Part shown: in pieces, positions 8,451 through 16,897 of the stretch
How positions within the stretch are numbered: the first letter of the stretch is position 1
How the letters are laid out: each line of letters starts with the position of its first letter
Assembly (NCBI GenBank): GCA_964476585.1
Contig: CAYZBF010000006.1
Span: 6,073-70,072, forward strand
Length of the DNA: 64,000 nucleotides
Source of the DNA: CAYZBF01 sp964476585
GTDB taxonomy: Bacteria > Hydrothermota > UBA3072
Reading direction: 5' to 3'
The notes under the pieces: generated by a model
Databases searched by the model: none
Told to the model about the DNA's origin: nothing
Seen by the model: the letters and a program-made list of their open reading frames with translations, nothing else
Position numbers and translations under genes: made by a program

Positions 8451-8840
8451 CCCTGTCAGCCGCTTTTAACATTGAGTTCACCCATACAATTTTACAGAAA
8501 TAATCAAAAAGAATTTGTATTTTTGCCAGTGTATTTTATTAAAAATTTGAATAGCCATGGAAAATATTTTTTTAAACATTTATATTTTATATTTATAATC
8601 TTTAGATTAAAGTCAACCCCTTCCTTAAATTTTATTCCATAATTTCAAAGTTTAAACCTTCTAAACCATCCGCTTTTATTCGCTACAGAGACTCAGAGAA
8701 CACAGAGATAGTCGCTTCGCTCCATTGCAAAATGAAAAATGATCTATCGACTTACGAGGCTGATAACTATTGCCTCTCCACTAAACTATGGGGGGTAACA
8801 ATGTGTTTTGTTATCTTCAGCTACAACCCCAAACTTCCTC
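8451..8840. other. Non-coding gap, AT-rich, with CACAGAG-type word
   Basis: No convincing gene. 8520-8640 is very AT-rich. A 33-codon minus-strand frame (8579-8478) has a poor promoter and no ribosome site. At 8684-8710 the words CTACAGAGACTCAGAGAACA and CACAGAGA belong to a degenerate repeat type also seen at 53883-53952. At 8737-8762 a weak GAGGC/GCCTC inverted pair is visible. Confidence 0.4.
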
Positions 8841-8868
8841 TTGACATCCCTATTTTTATTAATATATT
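8841..8868 (+). promoter_or_regulatory. Promoter for tRNA-Ile / tRNA-Ala
   Basis: TTGACA (8841-8846), 16 bases, TATATT (8863-8868). The -10 ends 10 bases before the first base of tRNA-Ile, the expected spacing for a tRNA operon. Confidence 0.8.
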
Positions 8869-8878
8869 ACAACATAAT

Positions 8879-8952
8879 GGGCCTATAGCTCAGTTGGTTA
8901 GAGCGTTCGCCTGATAAGCGAGAGGTCAGTGGTTCGAATCCACTTAGGCCCA
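8879..8952 (+). tRNA. tRNA-Ile (anticodon GAT)
   Basis: A complete cloverleaf. The acceptor stem is GGGCCTA with TAGGCCC and discriminator A. The D arm is GCTCAGTTGGTTAGAGC. The anticodon loop CTGATAA gives GAT. The T arm AGTGG-TTCGAAT-CCACT is perfect. CCA is not encoded. Confidence 0.97.
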
Positions 8953-8961
8953 TTTTTTATT

Positions 8962-9034
8962 GGGGGCGTAGCTCAGCTGGAAGAGCACCTGCCTTGCACG
9001 CAGGAGGCCAGCGGTTCGAGTCCGCTCGCCTCCA
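8962..9034 (+). tRNA. tRNA-Ala (anticodon TGC)
   Basis: A complete cloverleaf 9 bases after tRNA-Ile. The acceptor stem is GGGGGCG with CGCCTCC (one G-T pair) and discriminator A. The anticodon stem CCTGC/GCAGG carries loop CTTGCAC, anticodon TGC. The T arm AGCGG-TTCGAGT-CCGCT is perfect. This Ile-Ala pair is typical of 16S-23S spacers, but no rRNA is present here. Confidence 0.97.
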
Positions 9035-9061
9035 TATTATTTCAAAGGAAATGAGCATTTT

Positions 9062-9538
9062 ATGAATCCCATATTAAAGATTGTAGTCCTCTCCTTACTG
9101 CCCATCTCGGAACTCCGGGGTAGTATTCCCGTAGGTCTTGCATCTGGACTAAACATTTTTATTGTTTACTCTCTGGCAGTTTTCTGTAACCTGCTGGTCT
9201 TTCCCATATTTTATCTGTTCTTATCATCAATACATCATTTCTTCCTACGATTTAAATTCTATCGGAAATCTTTTGAAGTTCTTATTGAACAGACGAGAAG
9301 AAGAGCCCGACCCAAGATTGAGAAATACGGGTATTTAGGTTTAACGCTCTTTGTAGCAATACCACTACCTGTAACTGGAGCCTATACAGGTACTTTAGCT
9401 GCCTGGTTCTTCAAAATGAACAGAAGGAATTCTTTCTTTGCAGTTTTATTAGGTGTAATTATTGCAGGTATTATAGTAAGTGTTGTGAGTATCTTAGGGA
9501 TTCATATCTTTGATATATTTATTAAGGATAGTATTTGA
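9062..9538 (+). CDS. Small integral membrane protein, COG2426 (Sm_multidrug_ex-like)
   Basis: 158 residues with about four membrane helices. The N-terminal LPISELRGSIPVGLASGL and the central IEKYGYLGLTLFVAIPLPVT followed by GAYTGTLAAWFF are hallmarks of the COG2426 family, annotated as putative small multidrug exporters. That function is poorly tested. Between them lies a basic loop (RFKFYRKSFEVLIEQTRRRARP). The ATG has AAGGAAATGAGC upstream and follows tRNA-Ala by 27 bases, so it may be expressed by read-through from the tRNA promoter. Confidence 0.85.
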   Translation: MNPILKIVVLSLLPISELRGSIPVGLASGLNIFIVYSLAVFCNLLVFPIFYLFLSSIHHFFLRFKFYRKSFEVLIEQTRRRARPKIEKYGYLGLTLFVAIPLPVTGAYTGTLAAWFFKMNRRNSFFAVLLGVIIAGIIVSVVSILGIHIFDIFIKDSI

Positions 9539-9582
9539 CTTTAGGACTAGAGACGGAGGACGGAAGACCGAACAATAAAAAT

Positions 9583-11334
9583 TTATTTTTCACACAGGTG
9601 GCATTGATCTATCAGTTCCCCGACCTCATTATAAACATTTAAGTTCACTGTATCACTTCTCACCTGAACAAAACAGTAGTGGTAGCCAGGATAGAATGAC
9701 TGGACTGATTTAATCCAGGGGGATTCTACCTGTGCATAGTATGGTGCACCTGCTCCACCCGTAACTATCTGCCATACTGGATGTTTCGGATTCAAAGGTT
9801 CCGAAGGAAGATATCCATTTTCTTCATAAAAAACGGTTGAACTGTCCACCAACATCCTGTGGTAATTATGCTCATCACCATAGAACACTGCAACCACTTT
9901 CTCACTACTACATATAACCCTCCACAATTCATCCCTCCGCTCTATAACAAAGGGCTTCTTGCCATTATACCACTGGGCATCGCCGAGGTGTGCGCTATTC
10001 GGGAAAGAGGGCTCATGGCCATAGAGAAATATATGTTTAATATTCGGATTCCCATCTGCCTCCTTTATAACGCTCTCTATCCAGTCAAGCTGCCCATCCA
10101 TAACATACCCTTCAAGGTTACCCCCATATTTCAGAGGATTACTGGAATATGCGTAGTTCGTATTGAAGGAAATAAATCTTGAATTTCCGAAGTCAAAATA
10201 GTAAACATTTTCTGTGTACGGAGGTGCCGCATCCTTCATGCTCCTCTCTGGTGACGGTCCATTCAATGGGTTAACAAACTCCAGAGAAAATATATCCTCA
10301 GCACTATGGGGTGAACACTTATCAAATTCTACATCTCCATAGATATCTAACAGCGCTTCATGATTCCCCATCCCCTCATAAATGGGGATAAACGCTCCCA
10401 CACCTTCGGAGGCTCTCTTCCAGTTCTTAAGTTGATATCTAAAATCAAATTCATATGACATATATCCATTCACCAGATCTCCTGCAAAAAGGATAAAATC
10501 TGATCCTCTATGATAGGCATCTAAAAGTAACTTTGTAAGAATATAATAATTGCAGGATTCGCCATAATATCTCTCTCCTCCTCCGGATGCCCCCCTTGAA
10601 TCTGAGAGGACAGCAAATTCGAATCTGTTCCCATCTTTGGGTGCAGTTTTGAAATGATATTCACCCCTTACTTCTTCACCTACCACTACCTGATAACTGT
10701 ATGTTTCTCCCGAACTTAATCTGTCTATCTTTATCTCATGTAATTTACTCTTTATTCCATCACTGTAACTCCTTCCTCCAATGATAACCTCCGCCTTATC
10801 CTTTATATCCGTTTCCCAGGATATAATAGCACTACTGGTCCCAATTTGATCTATGAATGGACCCGATATAATACAGGGAACCCTTTTGTAATCTCTATCC
10901 ACCCTAAATCGCCCATCGTAGATATTGCTCACTTTATAACGAGGATTACTTATTTCTACTCGAAAGTAGATCACTCCACCCATCTCCTTAAAATTGCTTC
11001 TATCATACTCTTGATCTTCTAAAAAATCTAACGGAAGGCCGATTCTATGCTCCTTTGACACTCCTCCATTTTTCTCATATGAGAGTCTTCTAAATCGTGG
11101 AGTTTTTATTTCCTGAGGTAGGTATAAGCCGTAGTAAATACCAATAGGTGGGACATCTACTGTAGTCTTTACCTCTATAATGGCTTTTTTCCTTTCACTA
11201 TCAAGTAAAACATTCGGTTCCTCTAAGACGAGCAATCCTCTAAGTTCTGGAGCTACTTTTCCAGGATATTTATATGGTTTTCCGAGGTTACCTCCATAAA
11301 TTGAAAAAACAGATAGGATAATAAACGCCCACAT
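9583..11334 (-). CDS. Secreted purple-acid-phosphatase-like metallophosphoesterase
   Basis: 583 residues. An N-terminal signal peptide (MWAFIILSVFSIYGG) is followed by a region without a clear family. A fibronectin-III-like domain lies at about 150-230 (GPFIDQIGTSSAIISWETD, ending YSYQVVVGEEVRGEYHFKT). The catalytic domain carries the dinuclear-metal motifs in order: FAVLSDSRG, FILFAGDLVNG, GMGNHEAL, FLYGHEPSF and FYGDEHNYHR. The FnIII-plus-phosphoesterase order is that of purple acid phosphatases. It is probably exported and hydrolyses phosphate esters; the substrate is unknown. CAGGAGGAATAT precedes the ATG. It is transcribed divergently from the DnaJ gene. Confidence 0.88.
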   Translation of the reverse strand: MWAFIILSVFSIYGGNLGKPYKYPGKVAPELRGLLVLEEPNVLLDSERKKAIIEVKTTVDVPPIGIYYGLYLPQEIKTPRFRRLSYEKNGGVSKEHRIGLPLDFLEDQEYDRSNFKEMGGVIYFRVEISNPRYKVSNIYDGRFRVDRDYKRVPCIISGPFIDQIGTSSAIISWETDIKDKAEVIIGGRSYSDGIKSKLHEIKIDRLSSGETYSYQVVVGEEVRGEYHFKTAPKDGNRFEFAVLSDSRGASGGGERYYGESCNYYILTKLLLDAYHRGSDFILFAGDLVNGYMSYEFDFRYQLKNWKRASEGVGAFIPIYEGMGNHEALLDIYGDVEFDKCSPHSAEDIFSLEFVNPLNGPSPERSMKDAAPPYTENVYYFDFGNSRFISFNTNYAYSSNPLKYGGNLEGYVMDGQLDWIESVIKEADGNPNIKHIFLYGHEPSFPNSAHLGDAQWYNGKKPFVIERRDELWRVICSSEKVVAVFYGDEHNYHRMLVDSSTVFYEENGYLPSEPLNPKHPVWQIVTGGAGAPYYAQVESPWIKSVQSFYPGYHYCFVQVRSDTVNLNVYNEVGELIDQCHLCEK

Positions 11335-11399
11335 ATATTCCTCCTGTTTGGTTTAATTTATTTTTATATAATTAAAGTTAAAAATCAACCCTTTTCCCC

Positions 11400-11434
11400 T
11401 TGACTAAATATTTTTTTGCATTACATATAAAAAT
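11400..11434 (+). promoter_or_regulatory. Promoter placing the transcript start on the ATG (leaderless type)
   Basis: TTGACT (11400-11405), 16 bases, TACATA (11422-11427), then 7 bases to the ATG at 11435. Transcription should start on or next to the ATG. No Shine-Dalgarno is possible. Confidence 0.65.
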
Positions 11435-12061
11435 ATGGTGGATTATTTCGAAATTCTAGGAGTCGAGAGGAATGCACTCGAAGATGAAATAAGGAATGCT
11501 TATTATAAGTTGGCAAAGAGATATCATCCAGATCATTTAGACCATTATGAAATTAAAATATACCTCCCCAGATTTTTAACGATAACAAAGGCATATTTAA
11601 CCCTTAAAGATGAAAAAAAGAAAAAGGAGTATCTTCGGGCTTTAGCATTAGGCAACTTTATGGAGGATCAGGAGAAGGAGAGAAAAGAATCCCGTGATAA
11701 AGTATTTGAGCTGGGACTAGATCTCTTGAAGAAAGACTCCCCTCGTGCAACAAAATATTTCAGAATGGCTTATTCTCTTGATAGAGTTAATCAAACCTAC
11801 AAAAGTTATTATGGACTTTCTCTAATATTGAGTGGAAGAGAAGAAAAAGGTTTGAACCTCTGTAAGGAAGCACTAGAAAACGAAGAGAATGCAATACATC
11901 ATTATAATTTTGCATGTGGGTATGTTAAGATAGGGAATTATCGAAAGGCTACCAACCACCTTAAAAAAGCTTTGCGCCTTGATAAAAATCACACTGATGC
12001 CAAGAATTTACTTGAGAAACTTAAGGGGAAAGTCGGAATAACAGGTCTCTTCCATAAGTAA
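11435..12061 (+). CDS. DnaJ-domain protein with TPR C-terminus
   Basis: 208 residues. The J domain fills about residues 1-70: YFEILGVERNALEDEIRNAY, then KRYHPDHLDHYE with the HPD motif that stimulates DnaK, and LTLKDEKKKKEYLRAL. No Gly/Phe region or zinc domain follows. Instead about three TPR-like helix pairs run from 85 to 200 (SPRATKYFRMAYSLDRVNQT, GNYRKATNHLKKALRLDKNH). It is a co-chaperone-like adaptor, not the housekeeping DnaJ. The promoter geometry indicates a leaderless mRNA. The comEC-like frame starts 10 bases downstream. Confidence 0.88.
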   Translation: MVDYFEILGVERNALEDEIRNAYYKLAKRYHPDHLDHYEIKIYLPRFLTITKAYLTLKDEKKKKEYLRALALGNFMEDQEKERKESRDKVFELGLDLLKKDSPRATKYFRMAYSLDRVNQTYKSYYGLSLILSGREEKGLNLCKEALENEENAIHHYNFACGYVKIGNYRKATNHLKKALRLDKNHTDAKNLLEKLKGKVGITGLFHK

Positions 12062-12071
12062 TAAAACCTAG

Positions 12072-13409
12072 TTGTCAGATCTTCTATGTTTTATCAGAAA
12101 AAAACCATCTCTCGTTACCTTTTTTAGCATAATTATTGGACTTTTCGTTGGTATATATTTCCCAATTAAAATCTTTATCATTTTATTCACCGTGTCACTT
12201 ATTACCTACATCATCACCCGGAAACACATATTACTACTTTGCATACTTATTTTTTCTGCCTCCATATACCAGTCCTCAAGACCTCTTCTGAAATGGCAAA
12301 GATTATTCTTCTCTGGTATTTATATAGAGAATAGAATCGTAGATCCTGTTTACGGAGAATTCCAATTAAATTTGCAAATGCCTCCAGGAAGTGTTGTCTT
12401 TGGCAGTGCAAAGTATATTGAATGGGACTCACAGAGGAAACTCACACAGGTAAGAATAAAATGGTCTCATCCTACAATATTGAATAGACTCTTCCATGTT
12501 CGTGCCTTGCTTGATGAAAGGATAGAAGAGTCAATTGGTGGAGATATTGCAGAAATGTGCTCTGCCATTCTTCTCGGAAAAAGAGGAGAATTACCTCCTT
12601 ATCTGTATAAGCGCTTCCAGTATTGCGGAGCAGCACATCTTTTGGCAGTGAGTGGCTTACACACCGGAATAGTTTTTATGGTAATACTGATATTTTTAAG
12701 AGTGATACAATTTAAAAGAAAGCAAGCATTATTAATTTCCGGGTTAGTAGTCCTACTCTATGCCCTCCTTACTGGACTCCGCCTCCCAGTTCTACGGGCC
12801 AGTATTATGTTGTGGTTTTTTATAATCGGAGAAATAAAGGAAAGAAACATTGATCCTCTAAATACACTTTCCGCTTCCGGAATATTGATTCTTATCCTAA
12901 TGCCAAGGAGTATATTCTCAATTAGTTTTCAACTTTCCTTTATCGCAGTTTTCTCCATACTAGTTATGTTCAAAATCTTTGCGTCTCAAATAAAACAGTT
13001 ACCTAACAATTGGATAAAAAAATGGATTATTATTCCGCTATTTGTTACTCTGTCAGCTCAGATAGGTACATTCCCTTTAGTAACATATTATTTCGGATAC
13101 ATCCCTCTGTTTGGACTCGTTGCTAATCTTATATTGATTCCCCTTGTAGGTACCCTGATAGCAGGCACTTTCCTCTTATGGACAATACCCATTCTGCAAG
13201 ATTCCACAGGAAGCTTTGTTTGGGGAGTGGGATATCTGATGAACAGAATTATGATATTCCTTGAAAGACTCCCTTATTCAGTAATTACAACTCAAGAAAG
13301 AGACCCGAGAATTCTCTCTGTCTATTTATTCTTGGTCATAATCCCTTCCGGAATAATGATATTAAGAAGAAAAAGGACGGCGGTTCCTATCACCGTCCCT
13401 TGTGAATAA
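12072..13409 (+). CDS. ComEC/Rec2-family competence protein, core only
   Basis: 445 residues, polytopic. The competence domain is marked by GAAHLLAVSGLHTGIVF near residue 190 and LRLPVLRASIMLWFFIIGE near 235. ComEC forms the inner-membrane channel for DNA uptake. Full-length members have 700-800 residues with a C-terminal metallo-beta-lactamase domain; this one stops after the last helices (MILRRKRTAVPITVPCE), so that domain is missing. The only start available after an in-frame TAG is a TTG at 12072 with no good ribosome site. Channel-only forms exist, so I do not call it broken. Confidence 0.85.
   Translation: MSDLLCFIRKKPSLVTFFSIIIGLFVGIYFPIKIFIILFTVSLITYIITRKHILLLCILIFSASIYQSSRPLLKWQRLFFSGIYIENRIVDPVYGEFQLNLQMPPGSVVFGSAKYIEWDSQRKLTQVRIKWSHPTILNRLFHVRALLDERIEESIGGDIAEMCSAILLGKRGELPPYLYKRFQYCGAAHLLAVSGLHTGIVFMVILIFLRVIQFKRKQALLISGLVVLLYALLTGLRLPVLRASIMLWFFIIGEIKERNIDPLNTLSASGILILILMPRSIFSISFQLSFIAVFSILVMFKIFASQIKQLPNNWIKKWIIIPLFVTLSAQIGTFPLVTYYFGYIPLFGLVANLILIPLVGTLIAGTFLLWTIPILQDSTGSFVWGVGYLMNRIMIFLERLPYSVITTQERDPRILSVYLFLVIIPSGIMILRRKRTAVPITVPCE
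13375..13402. terminator. Possible terminator hairpin between convergent comEC and FBPase genes
   Basis: GGACGG (13375-13380) pairs with CCGTCC (13393-13398), flanked by A-rich and CTT sequence, inside the last codons of the comEC-like gene. The convergent genes end only 4 bases apart, so a shared terminator must lie within coding sequence. The T run is weak. Confidence 0.35.
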
Positions 13410-13413
13410 TCCC

Positions 13414-14511
13414 TTAATTAGCTACTTTAAATCGACCTTCGAGTTTCTTCTTTACCTCTGGAAGTGTTGTATATTCCATCTCATCAAGTGGCAGACGATG
13501 TGGCTCAAATGGCCCATGAGATCTCATATAATCTGCTACGTAGTTTGCCTTTCTTCTCGCCTCATCGAAAGCAGGGCCATCAAAGTGATCCCTTGGGCCA
13601 ACGAGTTTTCCTTCTGCTATCTGAAATCCTGCTGCAATTACTCTTGGAGGCCCATCAAACCTTGAAGGAGTTGCCTTCTCAAAGGAAACTGGCATTAGGG
13701 GACCTCTATGTGAACCCCGCATCCAGCCCTCAACAAGATGCGGCGTAGTAAATGGCTCCAGGATTTCACCAACGGCAGGCAATCCATGCTGGGCTCGGAC
13801 AACCAGAGCCGGGTCATCCTTTCCTACATATCTACCAGCCATTATATTTAATTTTTGAGTGGTAGAAGCTGCTATAACCTCACCCTCTTCTTCCTTTCTC
13901 ACACTCCTTATGCAATAATGTTCTGTAGTTCCAATGAAGCCCAGCATGTCATAGAGTTCCTCCGGGGTCTTAAAGGTAACGATTTTATCCTCATAGACAT
14001 CCAGAACGTCGAAATAGAACCCGTCATGCATAGGCGGGTCGATAACAAGTCCAATAGTGTTAAATGGGTCTGCAAAAATCTTATACAGAACAAAATTCCA
14101 GGCGGCTGGAGAGGTTTTATCCGCCATAAAGATTATAACTGGTTCGCTCTTGCATTCCTCAAACTCAATCTCCACAAAACCCGGACCTAATCCCTTTATA
14201 TTACCGGTAAAGGTATCAGAAAGAAGATCCTGTCCAACACCATAGAGTTTTAACTCTTTTGCTTTCTTTGTACCCGCTTCAAAGATATCTCATGCTAACT
14301 TATGGATTTCCTCATGATCCTCACCTTTCTGATGAGTCATAATCAGCTCGAGATCATCACCGCAGGAGAGAACATTGTAATCAATGATCTTCTTAGTCTC
14401 CTTTGCTTTCTCTAATTCACTCCTCGCAAGAACCTTTATCTCTGGATGTGAAGCTGAGTGCCCTACATATCCACCTATATCAGCCTTTATGACACTCAAT
14501 GTTATTCTCAT
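13414..14511 (-). CDS. fbp: Archaeal-type (class V) fructose-1,6-bisphosphatase, interrupted by one in-frame TGA
   Basis: The 365-codon frame matches the one-domain archaeal FBP aldolase/phosphatase from MRITLSVIKADIGGYVGHS at the start to the end. SCGDDLELIMTHQKG supplies metal-binding Asp residues. Tyr228 and Lys231 (in RYVGKDDP) agree with the Tyr229/Lys232 active-site pair known for the Sulfolobus tokodaii enzyme. Codon 74 (14292-14290) is TGA, in frame, between IHKLA and DIFEAGTKKAKEL, where the family has Trp. Both sides are otherwise intact and collinear. The start at 14511 has GGAAGAG upstream, 19 bases after carbamate kinase. A sequencing error, a fresh nonsense mutation or read-through are all possible. 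Confidence 0.9.
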
Positions 14512-14530
14512 CACTCTTCCTTTTATTTTT

Positions 14531-15508
14531 TTAAAATTGAATTGTTTTTTGTTTATAACCAACCCCTTTAATTATTTTTGTGCCTCTCTTCTCTTTGAGT
14601 GCCTCATCTACATAATCCACTGATGTAATTATAACTTCCTCTCCCCCAGAATTAAGGAAATCTATTGCTGCCTTAATCTTTGGTCCCATACTTCCTCGGG
14701 GAAATTCTCCTTGTCTAAGATATTGTTCTGCCTCGTTAACTGTTATTTTTCTGAGGGGCTTTTGTTTTTCTGTGCCGAAATTTATATATACTTCCGGGAC
14801 TGGCGTCAAAATCATAAGCAGATCCGCCCCTATATCTTTGCCAAGAATGCTTGAAGCAAGATCCTTATCAATAACTCCCTCAAGTCCTTCATAAGTTCCA
14901 TCATCCTCTATATATACGGGTATTCCTCCACCCCCAGCAGCTATCACTATCCCCTTATCCTTCAAAAATCTCTTTATCGCATTCTTCTCGACAATCTCAA
15001 GCGGAATTGGCGAGGGCACAACCCTTCTGTATCCTCTACCAGCATCTTCCATAACAGCAATACCACATTTCTTTAACTCATTAGCTTTCTCGCTACCTAA
15101 GAATGGTCCAATTGGCTTATTTGGATTTTTCCAGGCTGGATCATCTTTGGATACGATAACCTGTGTTGGGATTGTAACAATCTTTTTCTTAATTCCCGAC
15201 TTTTGAAGTATATTCAGAAGGGATTGCTCTATCATATACCCCATCCACCCTTCGGTAGCAGCTACAATAATCCCGAGTGGAAGATTGGGAACATCTGCAT
15301 ATTTGAGTCCTAATTCATTTCTTATAAGTTCGTTCCCCGCCTGGGGACCATTCCCGTGGGTTATAACAATTTCATATCCACGGTCAAGTAGATATCTGAC
15401 AGAGGCCAGGCTTACCCTAACTCTCGCAAATTGTTCATGTATATCACCATAAGATCCCTTAGGGAGAATTGCATTCCCCCCAAGGGCTACCACTGCAATC
15501 TTTCCCAT
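14531..15508 (-). CDS. arcC: Carbamate kinase
   Basis: 325 residues of the amino-acid-kinase fold: KIAVVALGGNAILPKGSYGD at the N-terminus, ITHGNGPQAGNELIRNEL near 50, ATEGWMGYMIEQSL near 90, and AAGGGGIPVYIEDDGTYEG followed by LEGVIDKDLAS near 195-220. It converts carbamoyl phosphate plus ADP to ATP plus carbamate, or the reverse. It starts 4 bases after the upstream GTPase-like gene and is followed by FBPase. No ornithine carbamoyltransferase or arginine deiminase is in the window, so an arginine-deiminase role is not supported locally. Confidence 0.95.
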   Translation of the reverse strand: MGKIAVVALGGNAILPKGSYGDIHEQFARVRVSLASVRYLLDRGYEIVITHGNGPQAGNELIRNELGLKYADVPNLPLGIIVAATEGWMGYMIEQSLLNILQKSGIKKKIVTIPTQVIVSKDDPAWKNPNKPIGPFLGSEKANELKKCGIAVMEDAGRGYRRVVPSPIPLEIVEKNAIKRFLKDKGIVIAAGGGGIPVYIEDDGTYEGLEGVIDKDLASSILGKDIGADLLMILTPVPEVYINFGTEKQKPLRKITVNEAEQYLRQGEFPRGSMGPKIKAAIDFLNSGGEEVIITSVDYVDEALKEKRGTKIIKGVGYKQKTIQF

Positions 15509-15512
15509 CTAT

Positions 15513-16826
15513 TCAAAACAACCCTTCTATAGCCTCTCTTATGGTATTATCTTCTCCTACATCAAGTCTGTAAGTAACTCTAATGGACGGCTTATTGATC
15601 TTTATCACTTTTTCAAGATCGATAGGTGTACCGATTACCACTGCATCTACTTCTGATTTGTTGATGGTCTCTTCCAATTCCTCTATCTGGGCCTTCCCAT
15701 AACCCATAGCGGGAAGGATAGGACCTGTCGTTGGATACTTTTTGTAAGTTTCCTTTATAGAACCAACCGCATAGGGCCTAGGATCAACTATCTCTTTTGC
15801 TCCGAATTTCCTTGCTGCAACAGTGCCGGCCCCATAACTCATCCCCCCATGAGTTAAAGTGGGTCCATCCTCAACAACAAGCACTCTCTTCCCCTTAATA
15901 GCTTTTGGGTCTAAAACGCTGATTGGCGATTTAGCTTCGACTACCAAAGCATTAGGGTTGTACTTTTTTATATTATCCTTTACTTTTTCTATATTTTCTG
16001 CACTAGCAGTATCAACCTTATTGATGACAAGGATGTCAGCCATAAGGAGATTAACTTCGCCAGGATAATATTTTATCTCATGGCCAGGACGGTGAGGATC
16101 AACTACCACTATATATAGATCGGAAACATAGAATGAAAAGTCGTTATTCCCACCATCCCAGACAACTACATCTACTTCTTTCTCTGCCTCACGGAGGATT
16201 GCCTCATAATCCACACCGGCAAACACGGTATTCCCCATATCAATATGAGGCTCATATTCCTCCATCTCTTCTATTGTGCAATGAGCTTCCTTCATATCCT
16301 CAAGGGTTGTAAATTTCTGCACCTTCTGACGCGCTAAATCACCATAAGGCATGGGATGTCTGATTATAGAAACATTCTTGCCCATTTCCTTTAGAATTTG
16401 TGAGACATATCTCGTTGTCTGGCTCTTACCCGAACCCGTCCTAACCGCACATATTGAAATAACTGGCTTTTGTGATTTAACTTGTGTAGATTTAGGTCCA
16501 AGCAACATAAAATCAGCGCCGGAAGCTATTACTCTCGATGCACGGTCCATAACGTACTGATGTGAAACATCGCTATATGCAAATACAACTAAATCAACAT
16601 CCTTTTCTTTTATCAAACAGGATAACTCTTCCTCCTTATAGATTGGAATACCCTCTGGATAATTCTCTCCTGCAAGCTCTACAGGATATTTCCTACTGGC
16701 TATATCCGGTATCTGCGTCGCAGTAAATCCTATGACTTCGAAACGGTCATTATTTTTGAAAAAGGTATTAAAATTTTGAAAATCACGACCTGCTGCACCC
16801 ATTATTATGACTCTTCTTCTATCCAA
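15513..16826 (-). CDS. Cyclic 2,3-diphosphoglycerate synthetase-like P-loop protein (COG2403)
   Basis: 437 residues. An N-terminal Rossmann-like part (RRVIIMGAAGRDFQNFNTFF) is followed by a P-loop domain with AVRTGSGKSQTTR near residue 130, VVWDGGNNDFSFY near 225 and a guanine-type specificity motif VINKVDT near 260. This order matches COG2403, which includes the archaeal cyclic 2,3-diphosphoglycerate synthetase of methanogens. In bacteria the reaction is not established. The start is a TTG at 16826, supported by AAAGGAGGGTTAA directly before it. It heads the operon with carbamate kinase and FBPase, suggesting a role in phosphoglycerate or carbamoyl-phosphate metabolism. Confidence 0.85.
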   Translation of the reverse strand: MDRRRVIIMGAAGRDFQNFNTFFKNNDRFEVIGFTATQIPDIASRKYPVELAGENYPEGIPIYKEEELSCLIKEKDVDLVVFAYSDVSHQYVMDRASRVIASGADFMLLGPKSTQVKSQKPVISICAVRTGSGKSQTTRYVSQILKEMGKNVSIIRHPMPYGDLARQKVQKFTTLEDMKEAHCTIEEMEEYEPHIDMGNTVFAGVDYEAILREAEKEVDVVVWDGGNNDFSFYVSDLYIVVVDPHRPGHEIKYYPGEVNLLMADILVINKVDTASAENIEKVKDNIKKYNPNALVVEAKSPISVLDPKAIKGKRVLVVEDGPTLTHGGMSYGAGTVAARKFGAKEIVDPRPYAVGSIKETYKKYPTTGPILPAMGYGKAQIEELEETINKSEVDAVVIGTPIDLEKVIKINKPSIRVTYRLDVGEDNTIREAIEGLF

Positions 16827-16852
16827 TTAACCCTCCTTTCTCTTCTTTCTAA

Positions 16853-16880
16853 ATACTACCCTGAAAAATTCTATTGTCAA
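16853..16880 (-). promoter_or_regulatory. Promoter for the cPGS-like / carbamate kinase / FBPase operon
   Basis: TTGACA (16880-16875), 16 bases, TAGTAT (16858-16853). The leader is about 20 bases and carries the AGGAGGG of the first gene. Confidence 0.7.
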
Positions 16881-16897
16881 GGAAACCTACTCTCTGG

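Noticed and set aside
8478..8579. 33-codon minus-strand frame (MFKKIFSMAIQIFNK...) in the 8.4-8.8 kb gap
   Set aside because: Very AT-rich region, no Shine-Dalgarno, and the nearest promoter match has a 19-base spacer.
8415..8642. 75-codon plus-strand frame in the same gap
   Set aside because: AT-rich, opposite to the TPR promoter, no ribosome site and no protein-like pattern.
14290..14292. Genetic-code change with TGA read as Trp throughout
   Set aside because: TGA ends lspA, rnfA, the 80-aa gene, the 40-aa gene and the 53973 gene at natural positions, so TGA is a working stop codon here.
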